In this document: positions 1 to 9,158 of the stretch, piece after piece
Position numbering within the stretch: the first letter of the stretch is position 1
Layout: each line of letters opens with the position of its first letter
Assembly: GCA_030248135.1 (NCBI GenBank)
Contig: JASANC010004961.1
Location: 1 to 24,462 of the forward strand
Reading direction: 5' to 3'
Length of the DNA: 24,462 bases
Source of the DNA: Theristus sp. LFF4_11
Taxonomy: Eukaryota; Nematoda; Chromadorea; Monhysterida; Xyalidae
Made by a program: the position numbers and the translations under genes
The notes under the pieces: generated by a model
What the model was told of the DNA's origin: nothing
The model's input: only the letters and a program-made list of their open reading frames with translations
Databases searched by the model: none

Positions 1-148
1 AATAGTAGACTAGGCAGAAAAACTCGTGAGTGTCCGGCCACTTTACCCCAAAAACAGCAAAGAGAACATGCTTGTGCTTTCCTAAAATGTCACTAAAAAA
101 ACCAAATCACAGAAACTACCGTCGCAAAAAAACATAGGTCGACAATAG

Positions 149-3100
149 GCTGGCGCCTGTTCTACATTGTGTTGACTGTGGCCGCCTCGATTTTGTGTCT
201 GATCAACACGCTGCAAGTGATCTTAGACTTTCATTCATATCCGACCAACACCAATCTGAAACTGTCGCACGCCACCGACGCGCGCTTTCCCGCCGTCACA
301 TTCTGCAATTTGAACATGATGAGGTTTGCCCGTCTTTTCGCCATTTGCCCGAGAAAAGAAAGGTTCTTCTTTTTGTTCACCAACCGAAAGTTGCTTGTGA
401 TGATCTCTCAGTCCCGTGGAAATGGCGATGCAAAAATTGAGGATAATATTTGAATTTTTTTAAACTTTGTCTCCTCCAAGGCAAAGCAAACTGCACGCTG
501 ACATTGTCGAATTGGAGCACAATCAGACGAAACTGGCGACGAACGCGCTGAAACGAACCTGGCCGCACATTGAGGCGCGCCAGCCTGAGGCCAGCATGGA
601 TGCGCTCTTGATGGACGGTCTCGGACAGGTCGCATTCAATAAAAAGGTGCGCAAAAATGATTTTTCGAGGGAGTGAAAAACTACATCTTTTCTGGCACGA
701 TTCAAAGCCACACAATGAAAAGTCAAAACAGAATAAACCGAAGGTTTCGCGTCCACTTTTGCAACAGAGGCGCATTTCCCAGTTTCAACTTATCGTTCGG
801 CATTTCAGATCGACTACAAAAACACCGGTCACCAAATACGCGACATGTTACTCGAGTGTGAATTCCTGAAGAAAGATTGCGATCCGCGAAACTTTACCAG
901 CTGGGTCCGTTAATGCTTTTTTTTCTTATTTTTCTGCAAATTAAAAAAAAAGAAGTTTCGAAAACAACTTCCATGTCGCAGGTGTCGCCACGCTATGGCA
1001 ACTGCTATTCGTTTATGGCCGATAGTGACGTCATCGCGAATGTCGGACCAAGTTTCGGGCTTCACCTGACACTCTACGCGCAGGACAACGAGTACATGGA
1101 GGTGGTGAACAGCATTGGTTTCAGGGTCAGTGGAAATTTGCGGTCCGTGGATGTCTTCTTTTCAGTCTTGAAAGTTTCAAAAATCCCCTCAAATTTCACA
1201 ATTTCTGCGACACCCGCTTGTGTGCGATTTTTCTCATGGAGCCACAACACCGGCCAACGGGTGCGCGGTTTTCAAATTTTGTCTGACAACTTCATGCAAA
1301 GCGACTGTGTTGCAAGGTCGCCGTGACACATCCGACGTACATTCCGTTTCCCGAGGACGATGGGATGACGTTGTCCGTCGGCCTTTCAACGACCATCAGC
1401 GCCCGATTAGTACGACGACACCGCGAGCCGCTGCCTTACGACAACACAGACTGCGGCGTCTACGACGACCACTACGCTAAGAACAATCTGTTCAAGCAGT
1501 TCGCTTCATGTCCTTTCATACGCGAATTATTGGATTTTTTTGAACTGGTTCCTGATTCCTGATAGTTCTTATTAGCCAAAATTAAAAGAAATGGTGGTAA
1601 TGGCTGTAAGAGTATGCTGCGCCGCGCAATTTCGAATAATGGTTTTTTTTTCATTTTAAAAAAATCTCGGCGTTTTTTAACAGCTGGGAAGAAGTGGTCG
1701 ATGCGGGCCGGGTGCCGTACATCAATTACACTCAACAATCGTGCATGAAGAGCTGCGAACTGGTGCTGACCCTCGAAAAGTGCCACTGTATTGACACCAA
1801 TTTGATGACACGCATCCAGGTAAAACACTCGGTCTGTGCAACTGACTCGTGACTTTGCAATCCGCAACATTAAACGTTTTACGTGGTACAGTATGTACCA
1901 GAAACACTCTGAGAACAACAATCGTCACAAAATTTCGACATTTTCGAAAATGACATTTCGTGTTCGTGTCGTGATAGAATATAGAATCAAAGCATTTAGT
2001 ACTTTTCACGTGTTTTTGGTGCATTCGAACATAGCCTATGCAAAGGTCATAGAAGTACAGGGTCAATGGTCATCTATAAACCCGCACACTTTCCCACGCC
2101 TGGGTTTACACTCATTTTGTATACCGGGTTTGCGCAACCACACGCTTGTTATGATGCATGCTGTTATTTCGTTTTATGTTTTATATTTTTCCAATAGAAA
2201 TCTTTTTTAATTACATTGTTTACTTTTCTTATAATGCTCACATGTGTTGACAGCTGACATGTGTACGGAATGGCCGAGTAAACATGGCAGCTTTTTTCAG
2301 GGTGCAAAGAGCGCGCGAAATTTGAATGAAAGAAAAAAGACGTTCAGAAACCAAATTGTGTGTCAAATTTGACGCGTTTTTTTAGACCAGTGGATTCACC
2401 GTGCTATTCTGTTTATTTTTCTACTTTGCACACATGATTAGGAATTATGTTGGTATTTTTGAAAAAGACAACTCCTAGTCTGCGCCTGATTCCGCCTTGA
2501 TGGACTGCCTTATTCAATCGGCCATACTTTATGTCTAAAACATATACAGGGTGGGCCAAAAAAAAGGTTCCTTTTTAAAAGTGGTGTCAGGGGGGGGTTT
2601 TTTTATTTTGGGGGGGGAATTTTTGCGGGGGAAAAAACGTGGGGTGCCTTTTTGTGACAAAAATTTTTTTTGGTATAATTTTTTCGGGGGGTGAGGGGGG
2701 GTTTTTTTTGTAGAAAGAAAGAAAAAAACAAAAAGGTGAAGAAAGGAAGAAAAAAATATTATGATGGAGGTGCTTTTATTTTGCGAAGGTGACAAATTGG
2801 TCTTTTTGGATACCCGTAATAGTTCAAATCATGCGCTCAGAGTGGAAAGGTCTCACACTTGAATTGCATTTGAGCACCTCGAGCGAAATTCTGATGTTTC
2901 ACAACGGTTCACTGAGCCATGCGACTGCGACAGAAAGAATTGTTCAGTTGATTTTTTGTTTTCTGTGTTGCTCTGTCTGTTAATTTGTTTCTTTTGAAAA
3001 GTTTTTCTGCGGTTTGAATAAAAACAGTGTTTCAGTTTCAGTTTTCTGCAGTTTCGTCATGGTTAAGTGGACAGCAGAACAACGGGTCTGGTGTGCTATC

Positions 3101-5876
3101 TGGTGGGAGCAATCTGAAAGTTTTTCTGCAGTGACTCGCCAGTTTCGCGTAAAATTTCATCCAGCCGCTGCCGGACGACAAACCTTGATGATGATTTGGA
3201 TGTCTATGAGCAATGATTCGTTGTTAAATTCTTGGTTAAAAATCCGTTTTTTTTGAAAATTTGGGAATTTTTAAACATTGTGCTGTAAAACTGAATCTAC
3301 TTGACCAAACTAGATAAAAATTTTGTCAGAAAAATGGCATCATATGTTTTATCAATGCTGAAAATTTCAGCTCATAATTTTGAAATACCAGCCAGTGACA
3401 GCAGTTTGAAAATGGAACCTTTTTTTTGGCCCACTCTGTACATTTGTGTAATGCATATTTACACGCGCGTTCCTGAAAGCTGGCAGCAGTTCTGTAGAGT
3501 TCTTGGTCAACTTTGCCACTGGAAAGGGGTCGCATCTTTGTCACTGGTATAACTGCTAATATTGTTGTGACAGATTTTGTTGACGATTTTTCCTTGATAA
3601 AAGGCTTGCGAAGCCTTAGGTCACCTGCAGAAGTCGGTTGTTGGCCTTTGCCCAACACTGACAGTGACTGCTTTGGTGTTGATCCAAAAGGAAATGGTGT
3701 TTGCAACTGAGAAGACAAAGACAATTTAATGACAATCGTCTGTTCCTTCTCTTGATTCTATAAGCCACCCATTTATTCACTCCCAACCATCAAATATAAG
3801 CAAGTTAGGTAACTGGGTGGCAATAACTGTTTTCGAAATTCGAAATATAAAGCAACGGAAAGCAAAACATATGCAAAAACATGAAGCGGAATATTTCCCA
3901 AGTCCAAACTTGTGCGAGCATGCGCACACCCGGTATAAAATACGTCATGTGCCATGGGTTTATAGATGTCGCATTGTTTATAGATGACACCAAATCGCCA
4001 ATCAGCGCTGAGATTTGCTCATGACTAACCAGTCAGCGTTGAAAATTGCTATGACCAACTAATCAGCTAGTTGCATATATATCGAGATAGACTGTAGTTA
4101 CAAAAGTAGGTTTCCAACAATAACACTGAACGTGACTCGCCACAGGCACAAATGTTCCACGACGACCACATGCCGAACTCGCCGCTGCCGGGGGCGTGCG
4201 ATCGCTTCGAATCGACTGGAGTGAACTTGAAGTGTTTGGCCGAGGTTGCGTTTACAAGCTTTCTGTGCAACAGTTTGCTGAATGCGCTGCTAGGAGAAAG
4301 AAACGGGGCGCTAATTGGTCATACAGTCTGCCTTTTTCTGCACCAGCTGCAGCCTGCAGCACAATTCCATGGAGACGAACGACAACGTTTTTTTCTCTTA
4401 AAATGAGCGTGAATAAAAAACTGTAATATCAGCCACTGCGTATGAAATGACTGCCAGGCAAAAGAGCTGCTGAATCGTGGCATCTGCGAGCCGCTCTGTC
4501 CGGCCGCCTGTGACGAGCTCAGCTACGACGTCGCCGTCACGGCCGCACTCTGGCCGCGATCCTCCGTCGTTGCGGAGAAATTGGTGAGCAAATGCAACAT
4601 GTCTGAACGGTGCTATGCACTGAGAGACATACGAAATGTTCAACTGCATGACGCATTTAATCGGTGTCACTGAAATCTGCATCCCTTCACTTGTATACAG
4701 CGTCAAGCTACAGTCGAACTCAAATGATGTGCTATCCGTTGATTGGTTGGTGATCACGTCGTTATGGATGCGCTTTCTGTAGAAGTGGATATCTTTCCTG
4801 CACAGCAGAGAGCATGCATCACGTGATCACCAATCAATCGGCTGATTGTTTTTATAATTTAGAGTGCGACTGTAGTTGCTACAAATGATGTTGCATTTTG
4901 TGCAGGCTGGCTGGCACACGCGGGTGGCTGCAACCGCAGCAATGAACACCACGGAGCAGGTGCGATCGAACGTGGCCCGTCTGAACGTGTATCTGCTGGT
5001 TGGTGAAATTGATTCATTCAAAAACACCTTATCTTTTTCAAGTTGTGCAATAAAGATTTAAGAAATTGGTTTTACGAGCATTAGGAGCAGAAAAAATGCA
5101 CTGCACTGCATTTTGCACTTGCATCTTTAAAAAATGATCGAAACTGACAGACTATTTTTTTGAAGATGCAGTGCAGTTTGCAGTGCAGCATGCAACTTTT
5201 TCTGCGTATGGCTCAAACATGTTGCGTGTCGTCGTGTTGTGGTGATGATAACGACACGCAAAAAACGCATCATTTTGGTTTAACTGTATTTAACCAATGA
5301 GAGCATGTTCGCGGTTCCAACCACACCCACCAGTTGCCAATCAGCACACCTTTTTTGCAGGAGCTCAACTTCGAAGCCGTGCTTGAGTCGCCAAAGTACA
5401 ACTTTTGGTCGTTCATGTCTAACATGGGCGGCACCTGGGGCCTCTGGACGGGCCTCTCAATTTTGGGCGTGTTTCAGTTCGTTGAGCTGTTTGCGAAATT
5501 AGCGACAGCTGCTCGGAGACGTCCCGACAGCAGCAGGGTGCACCCAGAAAGTGAGAACGATCCGGCGAAGGTGGAGACATCGAACGCCGACGGCGAGGCG
5601 GACGCAAAAAGTTTGGCGAACTCGGACGAAACCGCGACGACAAATGACGCCAGTGAAACGCCAGGTCGGTCGGGAAACCCAGAGATTGAGAAACACGGCC
5701 TGCCAACAATTGTGGAGCCAGATTCTGAGGAGAATGAGAGCGTGTGGTCGGCAAATGTCGCCCAAGACGATGATGACGAACCACGGAATGATGCGGACGG
5801 TCCGATTGACTATTTCGGCGACTCAGCATACACGATCACTTCGCCTGCTGCCTGGCAGAAACCGCCAATTTATTAA
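149..5876 (+). CDS. DEG/ENaC-family sodium channel subunit (5'-partial, 10 exons visible)
   Basis: This is a trimeric, amiloride-sensitive-type cation channel subunit of the plasma membrane. Exons read 149-323, 481-646, 809-904, 982-1125, 1317-1489, 1684-1819, 4146-4244, 4458-4583, 4906-4998 and 5361-5876. Every junction keeps phase, giving about 573 residues. Exon 1 holds TM1 followed by the family hallmark FPAVTFCN. The extracellular loop carries YGNCYSF, the YTQQSCMKSC cysteine block, the C-H-C and ICEPLCPAAC clusters, and LNVYLLELNFE before the pore. The last exon has TM2 with GGTWGLWTGLSIL, including the G-x-S selectivity filter, then an acidic tail of roughly 125 residues ending KPPIY. 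The N-terminal cytoplasmic exon with the HG motif lies outside the window. The exon 5 donor (1490) is a weak GT chosen by phase; the others are ordinary. Family assignment is very secure. Ligand- or acid-gated versus mechanosensory type cannot be told. Confidence 0.93.
2581..2765. repeat. G/T homopolymer-rich low-complexity tract
   Basis: Runs of seven to eight G and up to eight T alternate here, just inside the left transposon terminus. No coding potential is seen. The composition is unlike the rest of the element and may be unreliable sequence or genuine low-complexity DNA. Confidence 0.7.
3059..3256 (+). pseudogene. Transposase N-terminal helix-turn-helix remnant
   Basis: An ATG at 3059 opens a short frame starting MVKWTAEQR. 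Its pattern (WTAEQRVW..IWW, then S.SAVTRQFR.KF) resembles the N-terminal HTH of insect-type mariner transposases. After about 40 residues the similarity stops and the frame ends at 3256 without any DDE/D motif. It lies inside the TIR-bounded element and is best read as the stump left by internal deletion. The family name is from memory of the motif, not a search. Confidence 0.6.
4049..4094. repeat. Possible degenerate MITE end
   Basis: The stretch reading ccaactaatcagctag, then tagactgta, resembles the right end of the intact element at 4711-4872 (ccaatcaatcggctg, then gcgactgta). A matching left end was not found, so this is treated as a remnant. Confidence 0.4.
4711..4872. mobile_element. 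MITE (CAGTCGAACTC family) in DEG/ENaC intron 8
   Basis: This 162-bp element begins CAGTCGAACTC and ends GAGTGCGACTG. It has flanking TA at 4709-4710 and 4873-4874. Subterminal inverted repeats (GATTGGTTGGTGATCAC and GTGATCACCAATCAATC) extend the hairpin. The same ends and subterminal motifs recur at 18842-19005 and, more diverged, near 11968-12137. No coding capacity. Confidence 0.85.
5087..5205. repeat. Short foldback element in DEG/ENaC intron 9
   Basis: About 50-bp imperfect inverted arms start GCAGAAAAA and contain TGCACTGCA and GCATCTT on both sides of a roughly 20-bp loop. Transcribed, the intron would form a long hairpin. It may be a tiny MITE; no clear target-site duplication was identified. 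Confidence 0.75.
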
Positions 5877-6458
5877 AGATGGGGCCGAGCGAGAAAGCAA
5901 AAACAACGAGCCAAACAGCGAAACTTGATTGAAGACACGGTGTCACGCTAAAAAATGTCCCGCGCCCGTGTACACCGTGCTTTGTCCCTCTTCATGTCTT
6001 GTCCTTTTCATGTCTCGAAAACAATTTTATGTTGTTTTTAAGCAATTATTTTTATTTGTTTTCTATCTTCGGGACAGAAATACAATGTATGATAAGGGAC
6101 ACGAACATGGAAAGGAATATGAAAAGGGACAGGATGCAGAGAATAGGTTGCTGAACATTATTTTTGGCGTTAAAAAAGGAAGGGGGGTTCTGATTGATGA
6201 TCGTCTTTTGCTGCCAATTTGCATTTTACTGGAGCGGCAACTTTACTTTTCGAGAATTTTCCAGACAGTTCTCATCGTTTTTTATTTATTGATACATGTG
6301 GGGTTTAGCAAAAAACAAGTGTTTTCCTACGACAGAATCAAATAAGCAGCTTCATTTCAAAAATTCGTTGCATGATAAATTGAATTCAGTTCCGCATTAA
6401 AATTTTGTTGTTCGCTTTTGTCTGGTTAACCAATGTCAAAAAGTAAAAAAAACACTAT
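5877..6458. other. Probable 3' UTR and spacer after the channel gene
   Basis: An open plus-strand frame of 138 codons (5929-6345) is present but has no recognisable motif and T-rich, low-specificity composition. It contains a weak inverted pair (around 5985-6005 and 6105-6130, TGTCC/TTTTCAT against ATGAAAAGGGACA). It is treated as UTR rather than a gene. Confidence 0.45.
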
Positions 6459-6898
6459 TCACTTCACGCCCCTTTGCTTCTTGTCCGTGTTCGCATTCAA
6501 CTTCCTATCACCGTAAGCCTGCTTACGGTCGCCAGTTCTGAAAAAAATTGACACGATGCATTGATTACTGGTTGCCCAAATCTTCAATTTCCAATAAGAA
6601 GATCTGAAATCGAAAAAATCACTATTTGAACAAACATTTCCAAACATAAGAAATCGATGAAAACAACTGACTGGCTAAAAAATATCGGCCACGAGCGCTT
6701 GAAGTGGCGTTTTTTCATGATCTCATCAATGTTGAACTCGCGCAAACTTGGATGATTTGGATAGATTTGCAGATTGTTGTGATCCTCGGGACCTTCCATC
6801 ACCACCAGATGCCAGCACGATACAAAATGTCGCTGTTGACAAAGCAGCGCAAACATAAATAATGAAACGAGAATGAACGGTAGGCTTGTAGTTGTCAT
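6459..6898 (-). CDS. Small secreted protein / putative peptide precursor (101 aa, 2 exons)
   Basis: Exon 1 runs from ATG at 6898 down to 6672 and exon 2 from 6537 to the stop at 6459-6461. The donor CA|GTCAGT and acceptor TTTTTTTCAG|A join in phase 2 into 101 residues. The N-terminus is a signal-peptide-like hydrophobic stretch (MTTTSLPFILVSLFMFALLC). The mature part is hydrophilic, with dibasic or tribasic sites at KKR (62-64) and KR (67-68) preceding SWPIFF, and a very basic tail ending GVK. This layout resembles neuropeptide or hormone precursors, but no known peptide is recognised and there is no terminal amidation Gly. Exon 1 could read on through the intron to a stop about 25 codons later. 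A secreted product is well supported; function is unknown. Confidence 0.6.
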
Positions 6899-7589
6899 GG
6901 TACTTTTGAACAGGGTATTTTTTCAGTCGTCCTGAAAACATCGATCAATCCACAATGAACTTTTGGTATCGGAACAAAAACTGTGATTATATTGTTCTGA
7001 ATATCAGCGTGTTTTCGAAGTCCAGCCAATCATGCCGATTGCGAATGTGTGCTTTAGTTTTATTGCTTTAGTTTTCACGGATAAAAATACATGCCATTCT
7101 TGGTGCCTTTATTCGTGACACTAATGCCATGCCTTTTTTGTGCAAATAAGAAATCTTGCGGGAAAATAGTACAGGATGTGTCGACAATAGCAGAGAAATG
7201 CTCGTGGAAGCATTTTGGGGCCGTTTCTCAACATCGTCAACTTTTTTTACCAAGATTTCTTGAATGTCCCAAAAAGGCGCAGAGCACCATAGTTGTCATC
7301 GCGAATGGCACTGAGAAAGGCATAGCATAGTGTTACAAAGAAGGCTATTCGCTTTGCATGAATACTATTCGATTTGTTTATGAATCAACGGAACGGAGTA
7401 GAATGCAGTAAAGTTCATGTGAAAACCTTACAAACGCGCCGACCACACATGCGAACTTCAAATGAACTTTTTGCTTTTTCAATATCAATGGTAATTGAAT
7501 AACAGGCATTATATTAGTGCCCGAAAAAGAATATTACAAGCGCCTCAGGACATGATATGGATAAGATTTGCTTTATAATTTCAACAGAT
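6899..7589. other. Spacer without a supported gene
   Basis: A minus-strand ATG near 7330 opens a short frame (MPFSVPFAMTTMVLCAF...) reaching a G|GTAAAA donor near 7250. It could be a first exon, but no partner exon was found. Otherwise nothing is recognised. Confidence 0.4.
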
Positions 7590-7727
7590 TCAACCATGTG
7601 TAGCTGAGAAAGTTTTTTGAAAAGTGATGATATTGCTGTCGGCAAACATGGAAATGTCGTTTTTCTTGTCTGTGGTAACCAAAAACTGATGCTTCAGCTT
7701 GATTCCGGACATTGAAAGTTTTCGAGG
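7590..7727 (-). CDS. Candidate terminal exon of an unidentified gene
   Basis: An acceptor GATTTTCAG precedes a 45-codon open stretch (start PRKLSMSGIKLK, end SATHG, stop TGA) with protein-like composition. There is no ATG-initiated long frame, and no upstream partner exon could be assigned. It lies on the same strand as the neighbouring small secreted genes and might be the end of another. No domain is recognised. Confidence 0.28.
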   Translation of the reverse strand, partial: PRKLSMSGIKLKHQFLVTTDKKNDISMFADSNIITFQKTFSATHG

Positions 7728-8203
7728 CTGAAAATCGTGAATAAGACAGATTCTAGTCTTTCATTCAGTCGGCTTTAGAAAATCAGCATGGCATTATTTA
7801 CCAAGAACAGCAACCGCTTATTTATATTACTCTTGATTGTTTGTGGCAAGCAAACCACTCGCTAACATTTTCAGCTTCGAAATGACATGTGGGCCATTCG
7901 GAAAGCTTTAATCCGCTGCAATTTATTCACCAGAAAAAAGCACAAACAAGCCAGACAGAAGAAAACATTGACCCGATGAAAAGAGAGCAAGCGCGTTGAC
8001 AATTTCTCATTTTTTTAGGAAAAGTGTTGGCGTCTGCCTGTATGAACTTACTAAAACGATTAGAAAGATCCAGATCATGAACATTTGAATTTTTACCACC
8101 AACAAAACATATAAGATAGAAAAGCAAAAAAAGCTTGTGGGGTTGCAATAAAAAGCTGCAGTCGTCTTGCAACTTCATAGTTGTTTCATTCGTTCGTTTC
8201 GTT

Positions 8204-9158
8204 TCACATGATTGGAAACTGCTGATAATAGCTGCTCTGACCATAATCCTGTTGCTGCCACGGGTCCTCCTGCGCTGAGTTGTAGCCGTAACGACTGCCA
8301 CCGAATGGCGACGATGATTTGGGGAAACCGCTGCAATGTTGAAAACACACTGTATTGTTGCTGTATTCGAGCGTTTCAAACCGAAATGACGTCATTAGGC
8401 ACAAAGAGTCAGCGCTTGACGTCATGATGTGCAGACCGCAAGCACCAGATTATTTTTGGCACGGAATATCCGCGATATCTGCGCAATTCTTCAGGTAAAA
8501 TATGTTCGTTTAAACCTGTCACAATTTTTTTTGCAGCGCATGTGAAACTTTGCACCAAGCAAAAAGAACGAATGCATACGGTTTGGTTACATTCAACTCT
8601 CAATTTTGTGATTTTCACATTAAGTTTCTAACAACTCCGATTTCGTTGTGTTTTTTTAAACAACGTTTTTTAAACGGCAGGTTTGAGCAAACACACTATT
8701 CGCACGCATACCGCTTGCAATGACCATTCACTATGAAATGAGCGAAGCATTTGTTTGGTTCCGTCATGTCAGTGAGCCAATCAGCGCCGATCAGTTCGTT
8801 GCTTCACCACAACACTAAAATGAAAAAAAACCTGAATAAAAACTGGACAGGCCCGTTTGCCATACAGAAAACATCGAAAAATCTGAAATTTTTTCGAATG
8901 CAAGAAGTTTACAGACCTGTTCAGTTTTTTGTTTTAATGCAGCAAAATCTGTTGTTGCTTAAAAAACACACATCCACCACCTCACCTCCCGAAACCACTC
9001 TTCATACCCCATGGTGCATCTCGCTTCTGAAGAGATTTTTTCAAATTATTCCATAATTTTTCGTGGCGAGCCGCTGCTGCTTTCGCCATCGAACTCGACG
9101 TGATGCAAGCCAGCAACAAACAACCTGCCACGAATGTCGAAAGATGACGGCCACTCAT
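8204..9158 (-). CDS. Secreted Gly/Tyr/Gln-rich peptide precursor (99 aa, 2 exons)
   Basis: Exon 1 runs 9158-8986 and exon 2 8330-8204. The donor GGGAG|GTGAGG is near consensus, the acceptor is CATTGCAG|C, and the joined frame is exactly 100 codons with stop. The start MSGRHLSTFVAGCLLLACIT is a textbook signal peptide ending near SSSMAKA. A spacer follows, with a KR cleavage site (LQKR, about residues 44-47). The predicted mature peptide starts DAPWGMKSGFG and continues in exon 2 as FPKSSSPFGGSRYGY, then a WQQQDYGQSSYYQQF-rich tail ending PIM. If the intron is retained, exon 1 instead stops at once after GFGR (TGA at 8982-8984), a classical C-terminal amidation signal. No known family is recognised. 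The secretory-precursor call rests on layout alone. Confidence 0.62.
8331..8985. other. Intron of the Gly/Tyr-rich peptide gene
   Basis: The 655-bp intron includes, near 8370-8397, one copy of the CGAAATGACGTCAT motif also found as an inverted pair at 9708-9902. An open plus-strand frame at 8751-9056 lies partly opposite exon 1 and has no protein-like features. Confidence 0.45.

Larger units (their letters stand above)
2547..3438. mobile_element. Mariner/Tc1-like DNA transposon, internally deleted
   Basis: The ends are near-perfect inverted repeats of about 27 bp. The left end starts CAGGGTGGGCC, then eight A and GGTTCC. The right end, read in reverse complement, starts CAGAGTGGGCC, then eight A and GGTTCC. 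TA dinucleotides flank both ends (2545-2546 and 3439-3440), the target-site duplication expected of Tc1/mariner elements. The 892-bp interior keeps only an N-terminal DNA-binding remnant and no DDE/D catalytic region, so the copy is non-autonomous. It lies wholly inside an intron. Confidence 0.87.
1820..4145. other. Large intron 6 of the DEG/ENaC gene
   Basis: This 2.3-kb intron is far longer than its neighbours (mostly 80-350 bp). About 0.9 kb of it is the mariner-like element at 2547-3438, and the 3' end contains a probable MITE remnant near 4049-4095. No host exon is visible inside. The flanking exons join in phase 0, so no missing exon is required. Confidence 0.75.

Noticed and set aside
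1..148. Search for the N-terminal HG-motif exon of the channel
   Set aside because: No frame in this stretch has the expected pre-TM1 sequence; it appears to be intron, and the first exon lies upstream of the window.
5419..5829. Minus-strand frame opposite the channel's last exon
   Set aside because: The plus frame encodes TM2, the selectivity filter and an acidic tail; the minus frame is an Arg/Ser-rich shadow.
5929..6345. 138-codon plus-strand frame after the channel stop
   Set aside because: No motif, low-complexity composition, and located where the 3' UTR should be.
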